Origin: Gallionella sp.
Lineage (GTDB): Bacteria; Pseudomonadota; Gammaproteobacteria; Burkholderiales; Gallionellaceae
Assembly: GCA_028707275.1 (NCBI GenBank)
Contig: JAQTUP010000002.1
Coordinates: 1 to 59,197 of the forward strand
Direction: 5' to 3'
DNA length: 59,197 bases
The position numbers and the translations under genes are program-made. Below are positions 46,279-55,248 of this stretch, one piece after another. The notes beneath the pieces were generated by a model. It made no database searches. It was given only the letters and a program-made list of their open reading frames with translations, and was not told the DNA's origin. Position 1 is the stretch's first letter, and each line of letters starts with the position of its first letter.

Positions 46279-47076
46279 ATGCATCCCATGCTCAACATCG
46301 CGGTAAAAGCCGCACGTCGCGCCGGCAATCTGATTCACCGCAGCACCGACAAGATCGATCACCTCACCATCACACGTAAATCACATGCAGATTTCGTCAG
46401 CGAAGTGGATCGCGCCGCCGAGCAGACCATCATCCAGACACTGCTCGATGCCTATCCCGACCATGCGATTCTAGCAGAAGAGAGCGGCGCTCACGGCGAA
46501 TCCGATTTTGTATGGATCATCGACCCCTTAGATGGCACCACCAACTTCCTGCACGGCTTCCCGCAATTTTCCGTCTCCATTGCCTTGCAGCACAAGGGCA
46601 TCATCACTCAGGCTGTGATTTACGACCCGACCAAAAACGAACTGTTCACCGCCACTCGCGGACGCGGCGCGTTCCTCAACGACAAACGCCTGCGCGTCTC
46701 CAAACGCATCCATATGGCGGACGCGCTGATAGGCACGGGATTCCCTTACACCAATTTCGAGCATATGGACGCCTACCTGGGCATCTTCCGCGACCTGATG
46801 CAGCAGACCTCAGGCCTGCGTCGCCCGGGTTCAGCCGCACTTGATCTGGCCTGGATGGCCGCCGGCCGTTACGACGGCTTCTTTGAAACCGGCCTCAAGG
46901 TCTGGGACATCGCCGCCGGCACCTTGCTGATCACGGAAGCAGGCGGCATGGTGAGCGACCTGTCAGGGGGCGATACTTTCCTCAAGAGCGGTCACATTTG
47001 CGCGGGCAATCCGAACATACACCCGCTGCTGTTGCAAACCATCCAGCCTCACCTGACGGCGGAACTGAAAGGCTAG
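46279..47076 (+). CDS. suhB: Inositol-1-monophosphatase family protein SuhB
   Basis: 265 residues from the ATG at 46279. Metal motifs: [23 protein letters not shown] and [17 protein letters not shown]. SuhB also acts in rRNA antitermination with NusA in enterobacteria. It is divergent from trmJ across about 240 bp of AT-rich DNA. AAGG precedes the start. An ABC transporter pair follows 19 bp downstream. Confidence 0.94.
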   Translation: MHPMLNIAVKAARRAGNLIHRSTDKIDHLTITRKSHADFVSEVDRAAEQTIIQTLLDAYPDHAILAEESGAHGESDFVWIIDPLDGTTNFLHGFPQFSVSIALQHKGIITQAVIYDPTKNELFTATRGRGAFLNDKRLRVSKRIHMADALIGTGFPYTNFEHMDAYLGIFRDLMQQTSGLRRPGSAALDLAWMAAGRYDGFFETGLKVWDIAAGTLLITEAGGMVSDLSGGDTFLKSGHICAGNPNIHPLLLQTIQPHLTAELKG

Positions 47077-47095
47077 CCAAACGCCAGGGGTAACC

Positions 47096-48028
47096 ATGAT
47101 AAAAATCGACGGACTGACTTTTGATTATCCCGGTCATCGTGCACTCAATGAAGTGACGTTCGCAGTGGACAGCGGCAGCGTCACCGCACTGGTGGGGCCT
47201 AACGGCGCGGGCAAGACGACCCTGATGCGCTGCATCGCAGGTCTTGAAACGCCGCTGGTCGGCAGCATCACCGTCAATGGCATGGATGTTATCGAACAGC
47301 CGCGCCAGGCGCATCGTTTCATGGGCTATCTGTCCGATTTTTTCGGCCTGTATCAGGATCTGACCGTCGCGCAATGCCTGGAATATGCCGCCGCGACACA
47401 AGGATTACCGGCCGACGAAATTCCTGCCGCCATCGAACTGACGGCAAGCCGACTCAACCTGGGCGGGCTGCTCAATCAGAGTGCAGGTTCGCTCTCTCGC
47501 GGGCAGCGACAGCGCGCAGCCATCGGTCAGGCTATCATCCATCGTCCCAAAGTCTTGCTGCTCGACGAACCCGCATCCGGACTCGACCCGGAAGCGCGCG
47601 CCGATTTGGCATCGTTGTTCCGCCAACTGCAAGCCGATGGCATGACCTTACTGGTGTCCTCGCACATTCTGGCCGAGCTTGATGAATATTCCACGCACAT
47701 GCTGGCACTGAGCGATGGCCGCATCCTTGAAAATCGCGAACTCAAACCCTCACGCCTGGCAGAAACTGTCCGTTATCTGCATCTTGAACTGGCAAGCGCC
47801 GACGACAGGCTGCACGAATGGCTAAATCAAAACCCTCAGGTCATACTCAGGAGTGCAACGCCTGAGCATGCCGAATTCGACTTTAACGGCGATGTATCTG
47901 CACAAGCCCGGCTGATCAGGGAGCTGGTAGAGGCAGGCTTCCTCGTTTGCAGCCTGGCCTCCCACAAGGAAAATCTGCAACAATCCTATCTGCGCTCGAT
48001 CGCCACACACAGGGAGAACTTGCCGTGA
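47096..48028 (+). CDS. ABC transporter ATP-binding protein
   Basis: 310 residues. Walker A GPNGAGKTT, signature LSRGQRQRAAIGQA, Walker B VLLLDEPASGLDPEAR and the H-loop in LVSSHIL. This is an ABC-2 exporter subfamily ATPase with about 90 extra C-terminal residues. It works with the membrane protein encoded next, whose GTG start overlaps the stop by 4 bp (GTGA). The substrate is unknown. Confidence 0.92.
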   Translation: MIKIDGLTFDYPGHRALNEVTFAVDSGSVTALVGPNGAGKTTLMRCIAGLETPLVGSITVNGMDVIEQPRQAHRFMGYLSDFFGLYQDLTVAQCLEYAAATQGLPADEIPAAIELTASRLNLGGLLNQSAGSLSRGQRQRAAIGQAIIHRPKVLLLDEPASGLDPEARADLASLFRQLQADGMTLLVSSHILAELDEYSTHMLALSDGRILENRELKPSRLAETVRYLHLELASADDRLHEWLNQNPQVILRSATPEHAEFDFNGDVSAQARLIRELVEAGFLVCSLASHKENLQQSYLRSIATHRENLP

Positions 48029-49293
48029 ACAACCCTGAATTCAAACGCAACCTTTGGCTGTCGTTTTCATTGCACCGGCTCATCGCCGTCCCGCTGTTAC
48101 TCGCACTGATTTTTCTGGCCAGCGCAATGAGCGAGTTGCAGGGCAACGTGGCCGACAGCCTGTATTCGGCTGCCACCACCTTGTTTATCTTCATCGTCTG
48201 GCTGTGGGGGACGCGCAACGCAAACGCCGCCATCGTCGATGAACTGCGCGACAGGACCTGGGATCAGCAGCGCATGAGCGCACTCGGTCCGTGGACCATG
48301 ACCTGGGGAAAGCTGTTTGGCTCGACCTCGTTCAACTGGTATGCCGGGCTCATGTGCCTGCTGGTCATCGCCACATCAGGTCTCATGGCCCGCAAGCCGG
48401 ACGTCATCGCCACGCTGTTAACACTGTGTTTTATCGGCGTGCTGCTGCACGCGGCCCTGATCGCTGTCAATCTGCACACCAGCCAGTTCGACTCGAAAAA
48501 CATCCGTCAGGGCGGCATGGGATGGCTGGCCATCATTCCGGTTTTCATCCTCATTCCGGCTTTCTCCAACAGCCGCGAGATGCATGTATCATGGTGGGGG
48601 ATACAGGCGGATCATGCCCTTTTCTGGTTAGCCAGCGCGGCCCTATTCGCCGCCTGCGCCACATTCGCCGCCTGGCGCGTCATGTCCAATGCGCTGCAGG
48701 TACGCACGATGCCCTGGGCCTGGCCTGCTCTGGCCTGCATACTCACGTATTATTCGGCCGGATTCATCGACGGGGACGCCCTGCTGCTGACAGGCTTGCT
48801 GGTCTCGGGCGGCATGACTTATGCCGCCTTGTTCAGCGAACCCAACACCCGACTCAAATGGCAAAAACTGCGCCTGCTGCAACAAAACAGGAACTGGCGC
48901 GGCTGGCTGGAAAATCTGCCGCTCTGGCCGACAACGCTGGCGCTGGTCTTTATCTTTGCCCTGTTAATACAGCTCTCCTCAAGCCGCGAGCTGCCGATGA
49001 GTCCGCTTTCACCCGGTCTTGCAATACCCTTTGCCTTGATGATATTGCGCGATGCCTGCATCCTGCTGTTCTTTTCGTTTTCCCCGAACAGCCGACGTGC
49101 AGCCAGCGCCACCGTCGCGTATCTGATGGTGCTCGACCTGCTGCTGCCTTTTGTCGCGGGGGTTGCCGGACTTGACGCGTTGCGCTATTTCTTCTTCCCC
49201 TTCGATGCCGGGCACGGCAGCACGCTTATCATGATTTTGCACAGCACGACGGCCATCGCACTGGTGAACTGGCGCCTGAAAAAGACACAATGA
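48025..49293 (+). CDS. ABC-2-type transporter membrane protein
   Basis: 422 residues from a GTG at 48025 with GGGAGAAC upstream. About ten hydrophobic segments are visible, beginning LHRLIAVPLLLALIFLASAM and ending FDAGHGSTLIMILHSTTAIA. It pairs with the preceding ATPase. No substrate-binding protein is adjacent, consistent with export. Confidence 0.82.
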   Translation: MNNPEFKRNLWLSFSLHRLIAVPLLLALIFLASAMSELQGNVADSLYSAATTLFIFIVWLWGTRNANAAIVDELRDRTWDQQRMSALGPWTMTWGKLFGSTSFNWYAGLMCLLVIATSGLMARKPDVIATLLTLCFIGVLLHAALIAVNLHTSQFDSKNIRQGGMGWLAIIPVFILIPAFSNSREMHVSWWGIQADHALFWLASAALFAACATFAAWRVMSNALQVRTMPWAWPALACILTYYSAGFIDGDALLLTGLLVSGGMTYAALFSEPNTRLKWQKLRLLQQNRNWRGWLENLPLWPTTLALVFIFALLIQLSSSRELPMSPLSPGLAIPFALMILRDACILLFFSFSPNSRRAASATVAYLMVLDLLLPFVAGVAGLDALRYFFFPFDAGHGSTLIMILHSTTAIALVNWRLKKTQ

Positions 49294-49310
49294 CTGAGCG
49301 ATTTGTCACT

Positions 49311-49396
49311 GGCCTTCAGGCCGGTGGATTTAGGCATGGAGGGGTTTGCATCCCCCCGCAACTCACCCCCTAAAACCCGGCCCTTCAGGGCGGGGT
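49311..49396. repeat. Hairpin cluster resembling a solitary IS200/IS605 end
   Basis: GGCCTTCAGGCC (49311-49322), a GGAGGGG/CCCCCC pair (49338-49357), and CCGGCCCTTCAGGGCGGG (49377-49394) lie in a row between the ABC and GGDEF genes. The last, preceded by CACCCCCTAAAA, resembles the CCCTTCAGGG subterminal hairpins at the right ends of IS605-type elements. No tnpA or tnpB is present. It could serve as a bidirectional terminator for the convergent genes. Confidence 0.45.
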
Positions 49397-49406
49397 GGTG
49401 CGTCCG

Positions 49407-52400
49407 CTACGCGTCCATCTCGGCACCGCCGAAGCGGTAGGTGTTCTTGCCGGCCGATTTGGCCGCATACATCGCCTGATCGGCACTGTTGACCAGCTCG
49501 TCCTCACTGCCGGCATCCTCGGCATAACGCGCGATCCCGATACTGACGCCGATGTGCGCCTCAAAGCCTTCCAGAACAAAAGGCTGCCCTATTTCCCCGA
49601 CAATTTTCGCGGCAATTTTACCCACCGCATCGCGCTCGTGCGCTTCGTTGAGAATGACCGTAAATTCATCGCCGCCCAGACGCGCCACGGTGTCGCTCTC
49701 GCGCACACATTCGCGCAGACGCACAGCCACCTCCTTGAGCAATAAATCGCCGATATGATGACCCGCGCTGTCATTCACCTGTTTGAAGCCATCGAGGTCC
49801 AGAAACAACAAAGTCATCCCGCCCCGGTTGCGTTTGGCCATCACCAGCGACTGCCTTAAACGGTCATAAAACAGCGCTCGATTGGGCAAGCCGGTCAGCG
49901 CATCATAGTGAGCCATATGCTCTATGCGCTCCTGAGTCAGCTTCTGTGCGGTCACATCCTCGTGAATGGCGATATAGTGAGAAATCTTACCCTCGTCATT
50001 GGTGATCGGCGTGATGGTTTGCGAAACCGTATACAAGCTGCCGTCGCGCGCGCGTTCGGTCGTGTCGGAATTCCAGGTCTCCCCCCTGCCGATCGACGCC
50101 CACAACGCCTGATAATAGTTCAGTGCATGCTGTCCGGAATTCAGGATACGCGGCGTCCGCCCGATTAACTCGTCCGCACTGTAACCGCTCAATTTCAAAA
50201 ACGCCGGATTCACCCACTGGATGATGCCTTGTGCATTGGTGATCATCACACCGTTGCCGGCCGCCGAAAGCGCCGAACTTAACAAGCGGATCTGCTGCTG
50301 GTCCATCGCCGTTTCCATGGCAACGCTGATGCGCATCGAGACTCCCGTCAATATTTCAACGACGGAGGGGGAATCAAAAAATGCGGTATCCGTGGAATAC
50401 AGGGTAAACACTCCGTGAATCTCACCGCGTATCATCAGCGGAATCGCCAGTATCGACTGCAAATTGTTCTCGCGGGCGATGCCCGCCCATGCCTGAAAAC
50501 GCGGATCGCTGACCTTGAACACCTGCAAAACGCCCTCCCGGATCGCGCTCCCCGAAGGGCCGTGACCCTTTGCCGTATCGTCCCAGCGCACCCCCCCTTG
50601 CTTTAACCTGTCAATGTATTTCAATGCAGGGCCCGCACCCGCGAGCACCGTGGTCGAACCATCCTGCTCCTTGCGCCCCACCCAGGCGGCTGCCAGGTGA
50701 AATAAATCCGCTACCTTGTCACAGGCAAAATTCAACAGGTCGTGCAAAGGCTCGCCCTCGCCTTGCAAAACCATCTGATTAATCTCGGAAAACAGCCCCT
50801 CGATGCTTTGCAACCTGCGTTGCTGGGTGACGTCTGCGGCATAGACAGCAAAACCTGTGACTTCACCAGCAGCACCGCGAACAAGGCAGGTGGTGCTCAG
50901 AAAACGCCGCCCACAGCGTTCATCCTCATAGGTTTCAGGCAGTCCGCGCTGAGCAATCCCGTTGAATTTTTCCCGGCGAAAGCGGGCGACCTCGGGTGGC
51001 ATGATTTCAAACACATTACGCCCGATAAGTTCAGCAGGGCTGGAATTAAAACGCTGCGCGCCCACTTCATTGACGATCAACAGCCGACCCGCCCGATCGA
51101 GCAAAAAGGTCGATTCCTGTATGGAATCGAGCAACGATTGCATGTTGCGGCGCAGCTCGTCCTTGTCTTTTTCAGCCTCTTTACGCTCGGTGATATCGCG
51201 AACCACGGCCAGGGTCATCGGCTCATTGCGAAATTGAAAGGAACACGAGTGTACTTCCACCGGAATCAGCCGCCCGTCTTTCGCCTGATGCTGCGCCTCG
51301 TACAAGACGCAGCCGTGCCGGGTGGTTTGGCTGGCCGGTCGCACAGAGTCCGGGGCGCTGAAGCAATCCACATCCATGCCTACCAGTTCGCCATGCCGAT
51401 AGCCTAAGTGCAGGCAGGCCATTTCATTGGCTTCGACAACCAGTTTTCGCCCCTCGGGGGTGGTCCTGAGGAACAGGATCGCATCGCCGCTGTAATCAAA
51501 CAGCGCGCGGTAGCGCTCCTCACTCTCCTGCAACGCGATTCTGGCACGCTGCTGCGCCGTGACTTCGGTGAGAAACAGCAGCAAGCCGTGCACCTGGCCT
51601 GCCGCATTCTTGACCGGATACAAGCCCCAGTCCCAATAGGTCACGCCGCGTTCGGGATGATCCGGATATTCAAACGGTTTGGCCATCACCCGGTGAGAGT
51701 CACCGGATTTGAGCGCCCGGCGAAACACCGCTTCATTATCCGGGTCGGGATACAATTTAAAATGATTTTTTCCGGGGAAAAAATCGACAGGCCGCCCATC
51801 TGCGTCCGCATAGGCCTGATTGACGCGAATAAAATTGAACTTCGGGTCAAGATAGGCAATTAATCCATGTATATGGGCAAAAATACTGGACAACTGTTCG
51901 TTGACCTGTTCGAGCTGAATTTGCGCCTGACGTCTGGCCGTAATGTCGCGCACGATCAGAGTAAACTGTCGGCGCCCTGCCAGCTTCAACTCGCTGATGG
52001 CAAGCTCCACAGGAAAAGTCGCGCCATTCTTGTGCAGCCCCTGCGCTTCCCGGACGCGCTCGTCCGGCATCCCAAGATAAGTGCCCGGCCCATCCTCAGA
52101 CTCGTTTTCCGCATCCAGGGTACAGATCAGTTGCAATATATTCAGGCCGCGAGCTTCCTCTTCGCTGAAGCCGAAAATCGACTCGGCGGCGCGGTTGAAC
52201 GTTTGAATGATGCCGTGTTCATCGAGCGTGATGATGCCCTCAGCGGCCATCTTCATCGCCACCTGAGCCTTGACGCTCTCCTGTTCCAGCGCACTTTGCA
52301 GCGGCTTTAACAGATAACGCCATAACAACGGCGCGCACATCACCGTCAACAGCGTGGAGTCGAGCAGGGCTTCGAGCCATTGGGGGGGAGCCGCATCAAG

Positions 52401-52517
52401 AAACAGGTCAAGAAACCGGTCAAGAACGAACATGATGAGCAGTTCTGCGATGAAAATGACGGCAAGCAATCCCAGGAACAGACGCCCGGGATGCCGTTTA
52501 GTGAACTGAAAATTCAT
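49407..52517 (-). CDS. Multi-PAS/GAF membrane diguanylate cyclase
   Basis: 1036 residues. Two TM segments at about 13-33 and 50-70, four PAS domains in the first 560 residues (ITLDEHGIIQTFNRA; LDPKFNFIRVNQAY; LFDYSGDAILFL; STFLLDRAGRLLIVNE), a GAF domain (about 585-740), a further PAS (GVMITNAQGIIQWVNPAF) and a C-terminal GGDEF domain. The active site is GGDEF (948-952) and the inhibitory site RESD is intact five residues upstream. It should make c-di-GMP in response to several inputs, with product feedback. It is convergent with the ABC genes and divergent from a DHH phosphoesterase. Confidence 0.93.
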   Translation of the reverse strand: MNFQFTKRHPGRLFLGLLAVIFIAELLIMFVLDRFLDLFLDAAPPQWLEALLDSTLLTVMCAPLLWRYLLKPLQSALEQESVKAQVAMKMAAEGIITLDEHGIIQTFNRAAESIFGFSEEEARGLNILQLICTLDAENESEDGPGTYLGMPDERVREAQGLHKNGATFPVELAISELKLAGRRQFTLIVRDITARRQAQIQLEQVNEQLSSIFAHIHGLIAYLDPKFNFIRVNQAYADADGRPVDFFPGKNHFKLYPDPDNEAVFRRALKSGDSHRVMAKPFEYPDHPERGVTYWDWGLYPVKNAAGQVHGLLLFLTEVTAQQRARIALQESEERYRALFDYSGDAILFLRTTPEGRKLVVEANEMACLHLGYRHGELVGMDVDCFSAPDSVRPASQTTRHGCVLYEAQHQAKDGRLIPVEVHSCSFQFRNEPMTLAVVRDITERKEAEKDKDELRRNMQSLLDSIQESTFLLDRAGRLLIVNEVGAQRFNSSPAELIGRNVFEIMPPEVARFRREKFNGIAQRGLPETYEDERCGRRFLSTTCLVRGAAGEVTGFAVYAADVTQQRRLQSIEGLFSEINQMVLQGEGEPLHDLLNFACDKVADLFHLAAAWVGRKEQDGSTTVLAGAGPALKYIDRLKQGGVRWDDTAKGHGPSGSAIREGVLQVFKVSDPRFQAWAGIARENNLQSILAIPLMIRGEIHGVFTLYSTDTAFFDSPSVVEILTGVSMRISVAMETAMDQQQIRLLSSALSAAGNGVMITNAQGIIQWVNPAFLKLSGYSADELIGRTPRILNSGQHALNYYQALWASIGRGETWNSDTTERARDGSLYTVSQTITPITNDEGKISHYIAIHEDVTAQKLTQERIEHMAHYDALTGLPNRALFYDRLRQSLVMAKRNRGGMTLLFLDLDGFKQVNDSAGHHIGDLLLKEVAVRLRECVRESDTVARLGGDEFTVILNEAHERDAVGKIAAKIVGEIGQPFVLEGFEAHIGVSIGIARYAEDAGSEDELVNSADQAMYAAKSAGKNTYRFGGAEMDA

Positions 52518-52633
52518 GGATCAACCTGTGTATTGATGGTATTTTGTGCGCCTGGGCGCGCTGCGCGTCAGCAGGCCGATTCTACCCTTGATGCCGGACG
52601 AAACAAACTTGTTCAACCGATAATGAAAGAACC

Positions 52634-53473
52634 ATGCCCAATCATTTGATCATATATCACGGAAAATGTCCCGATGGAATGACTGCTGCGTGGGCGGTCA
52701 GAAAAGCCCTGGGCGATGGTGACTATGTGCCGGTCATTCACGGGGACGCGCCACCGGACGTTGCCGGGCGTGACGTGATCATGGTTGATTTTTCCTTCGG
52801 GCGCGCCGTCATGCAAGCCATGTATCGGGACGCACGCTCCCTTCTCGTGCTGGATCATCACAAAAGCGCAGAAGCCGATCTGGCCGGTCTCCCCTTTGCC
52901 GTATTTGATATGAATCATAGCGGCGCCGGTATGGCATGGGACTGGTTTCATCCCAATCAGCCCCGCCCGGCGCTGGTCAATCTGGTGGAAGATGGCGATC
53001 TTTGGCGTCATGCACTGCCGGGCACCCGAGAATTTCAACTGCGCCTTGCACTGGAACCTGTGAATTTTTCCAGCTGGGACAGAATTGCCGGAATGTCAAA
53101 GCAGGAAACAGACGCCTTCATTGCCGAAGGAGAGATACTCCGTCGCGCATTCGAGTGCGAAATCGCGACGTTGCTGGAGGATCGTTATACCGTCGAACTG
53201 GCAGGGGAAACCGGCCTTGCGGTCAATGCCCCGGGCAGGTACAGCAGCGAACTGGGTCATCGTCTGGCGCTCATCTCGGGCAGTTTCGGCCTGGTTTGGC
53301 ATCAGATTGATGATGTTCTCAACATCAGTTTGCGCTCATGCGCTGATTACGACGTGGCAGAACTGGCGGCAAAATTTGGGGGCGGAGGCCACCGTAACGC
53401 CTCAGGGTTTACGCTGCCGGTCAATCTAGAGGGATATTCGATCATCGCCGGCCGGACGCTTGCCCGACGTTGA
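52634..53473 (+). CDS. DHH/DHHA1-family phosphoesterase
   Basis: 279 residues. DHH motif in LVLDHHKSAEADL, an N-terminal HGKCPDGMTAAWA block, and DHHA1 GGGGHRNASGF near the C-terminus. Relatives act on short oligoribonucleotides, pAp or cyclic dinucleotides. Which of these applies cannot be read from the sequence. It is divergent from the diguanylate cyclase by 116 bp, so a role in c-di-GMP/pGpG turnover is possible but unproven. Confidence 0.82.
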   Translation: MPNHLIIYHGKCPDGMTAAWAVRKALGDGDYVPVIHGDAPPDVAGRDVIMVDFSFGRAVMQAMYRDARSLLVLDHHKSAEADLAGLPFAVFDMNHSGAGMAWDWFHPNQPRPALVNLVEDGDLWRHALPGTREFQLRLALEPVNFSSWDRIAGMSKQETDAFIAEGEILRRAFECEIATLLEDRYTVELAGETGLAVNAPGRYSSELGHRLALISGSFGLVWHQIDDVLNISLRSCADYDVAELAAKFGGGGHRNASGFTLPVNLEGYSIIAGRTLARR

Positions 53474-53505
53474 TTCCGCCGGTTAGCGTCTCCGGAAAAA
53501 TTATT

Positions 53506-53546
53506 GAATGATGTGACGCCGTCGCATCATTCGTGCAATCGACTTC
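53506..53546. repeat. Fragment of the MITE-like element
   Basis: The hairpin AATGATGTGAC / GTCGCATCATT is followed at the same distance as in the full copy by ACTTCGCCGGGGGCA. Bases in the stem differ from the 25105-25131 hairpin but pairing is largely kept. It lies 32 bp after the DHH gene stop. Confidence 0.6.
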
Positions 53547-53869
53547 GCCGGGGGCATACAGGCGCACCGGGCGACATACCATTCCAGCAAAGTCGGGGGC
53601 CGCCGTGATGTCCGTCCTGAGTAAAAATCAGCCTCTCGCTTCAGCACCCAAACCGGTGTTGACGGGGAAAATTGGCAGCAAATGTAGCGCTTCAGGTCAC
53701 GGCAAAGCTAGCGTGCGCTTAACGCCTTGTCCTGCCGGATACTTATTTGCGATTAATGGCTTAGTTGCAACGCCAGCAACAAGATTCCCTGCTATAGTCT
53801 GACCCATCGGGTGGGAAAATCATATCAATCCCCTATACCGTCCCTTCACTCTTCCCGGGAGGCGGTTCA

Positions 53870-53953
53870 GTCCAACAAGGTTTATCTGCCGCGTATGAGT
53901 TCATCGCCATTTCCAAGTTTAACTGCGCGGCAGATAAACGCTATTCGTTAAGC
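53870..53953 (+). other. attC-like integron recombination site 1
   Basis: R'' box GTCCAAC (53870-53876, consensus RYYYAAC) and R' box GTTAAGC (53947-53953, consensus GTTRRRY) enclose a perfect 14-bp inverted pair, GTTTATCTGCCGCG (53880-53893) and CGCGGCAGATAAAC (53926-53939). Total 84 bp, within the attC range. It precedes AT-rich genes on the same strand, as expected for a cassette array. Confidence 0.65.
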
Positions 53954-54033
53954 TTCTTATAAATTTGAACGGTTTAATTGTGGAACAAAGCATTACGGTG
54001 GCTCTTAACGTTTGCATTTGAACTGGAGGTATT

Positions 54034-54711
54034 ATGCTAAGAAAAATTGCACAGCAGCATGGTGGCGGTTGCTTGATGATTGTTAGGCGCAAAGATGATG
54101 GTGGTGTCGAGTTTGTTGGTTCTGGCTTTCTTTGCCATAGCAAAGGGTATTTACTAACCTGCGCCCATTCGATTAATCTTACCGATAAATTAGCAATAAT
54201 ACCTCCTCAACCAATCAACGACTTTACCCCCCTTACGCTTGAACGTGTAAACGTCATTGATGTTAGCGTAGCGCAGTACAATGCAGAAAACGATGTCGCT
54301 CTATTGAAGATTACAGCACCTCAGCCGCTCGTTGTTCCAGAAAACTTGTTTGGTGACGAAAATCGCGTAATGGTTGGGACAAGCGTTGCCTACTTTGGGT
54401 ATCCATTTGGACAATCTGGTCTTCACGTATTGAAAATATCTAGCAGCATCATTAGCGCTAAAGTCCTTTCAAACAACACAAAGCAGTTTCAGCTTGATGC
54501 TATGGTTCACGAAGGCAACAGTGGCGGCCCATTGGTAGACCTTACTACCGGTCAAATTATTGGAATAATAAGCGGCAGATTTAGTCCAACTGGCAATGCT
54601 GGTGGAGTCAGAATTGGGGGTTACGCTCTTGGCACCGAAAGTTCAATTTCTTATGCAACGACAATTTCATATGGTAAAGACTTGCTCATAAGTGAGGGTT
54701 TAAATGTGTGA
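54034..54711 (+). CDS. Cytosolic trypsin-like serine protease (cassette gene)
   Basis: 225 residues. The trypsin/HtrA triad is complete: His45 in LLTCAHS, Asp87 in ENDVALLKI, Ser163 in GNSGGPLV. There is no signal peptide and no PDZ domain, so it acts inside the cell as a bare protease domain. GGAGG lies 5-6 nt before the ATG. It overlaps the next gene by 8 bp. Codon use is AT-rich, unlike housekeeping neighbours. Such cytosolic proteases are rare outside defence or stress systems, where a protease activates a partner effector. Confidence 0.85.
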   Translation: MLRKIAQQHGGGCLMIVRRKDDGGVEFVGSGFLCHSKGYLLTCAHSINLTDKLAIIPPQPINDFTPLTLERVNVIDVSVAQYNAENDVALLKITAPQPLVVPENLFGDENRVMVGTSVAYFGYPFGQSGLHVLKISSSIISAKVLSNNTKQFQLDAMVHEGNSGGPLVDLTTGQIIGIISGRFSPTGNAGGVRIGGYALGTESSISYATTISYGKDLLISEGLNV

Positions 54712-55156
54712 TTTAACTTTTAATAAAGCAGAATTTCCAAGCGCAATAAATGAGCTTGTGCCGATGCATCATCGAAAAATTGTTGAAGCGGCATTGAATT
54801 CAGATTCCTTATCGGAATCCGACATTGAGAACATTGGACTATCTCTAACTGGAGAGCAAAGAAAAACGGGATTTATAGTTTCCACTTCCACACTATTAAA
54901 AGCTGAAAGCAGTATGTGGCAAGCTATCAAAAATGAAATTTACGACTTCCTTTGCACAAAATCTAAAACATATACAAAGGAAAGAACGGACGGCACCCTA
55001 ACAATAAAGAATTTAATTACAATTATTGCAACAGCGATAGGTGGAACATTTCATGTGGCAATTGGTGTCATTACGGGAGCAGTTACACTTGCATTGCTTT
55101 GCGCGCTAAAAATTGGCAAGAATGCTTGGTGTAGCATTAACGCTCCGCAAGTATAA
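54704..55156 (+). CDS. Membrane-tailed partner of the cassette protease
   Basis: 150 residues; no family recognised. Residues 1-100 are helical and charged (SLSESDIENIGLSLTGEQRK). Residues about 104-139 are hydrophobic and Gly-rich (IIATAIGGTFHVAIGVITGA, then VTLALLCALKIG), enough for one long or two short membrane segments. The start ATG overlaps the protease stop (ATGTGTGA) with GAGGG 6-7 nt upstream, so the pair is coupled. It may be a substrate, anchor or effector of the protease. Its last codons lie in the proposed attC 2. Confidence 0.7.
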   Translation: MCDLTFNKAEFPSAINELVPMHHRKIVEAALNSDSLSESDIENIGLSLTGEQRKTGFIVSTSTLLKAESSMWQAIKNEIYDFLCTKSKTYTKERTDGTLTIKNLITIIATAIGGTFHVAIGVITGAVTLALLCALKIGKNAWCSINAPQV

Positions 55157-55221
55157 AAATGGATTATGGGAAAGTTTGCAAATTCTGAGATTATGTTAGC
55201 AATATACAATTTACGTTAGGC
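55134..55221 (+). other. Possible degenerate attC site 2
   Basis: A canonical R' box GTTAGGC (55215-55221) pairs with GC(A)TTAAC (55134-55141), and GTATA (55151-55155) with TATAC (55203-55207) could form the inner box. The hairpin interior is poorly complementary. Position at the end of a gene and just before the next cassette gene supports the reading. Confidence 0.4.
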
Positions 55222-55248
55222 AATCAATAAATTTAATTAGTTATCTAT

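Larger units (their letters stand above)
53474..54033. other. Spacer between the DHH gene and the cassette array
   Basis: 560 bp with no convincing gene; the longest plus frame (53533-53802) lacks a ribosome-binding site and family features. It contains a fragment of the MITE-like element (53506-53546) and an attC-like site (53870-53953). After that, base composition becomes AT-rich. Confidence 0.6.

Noticed and set aside
53533..53802. ORF of 89 codons upstream of attC 1
   Set aside because: It starts within the MITE fragment, lacks a ribosome-binding site, and has no recognisable domain; it may be a decayed cassette but cannot be supported.
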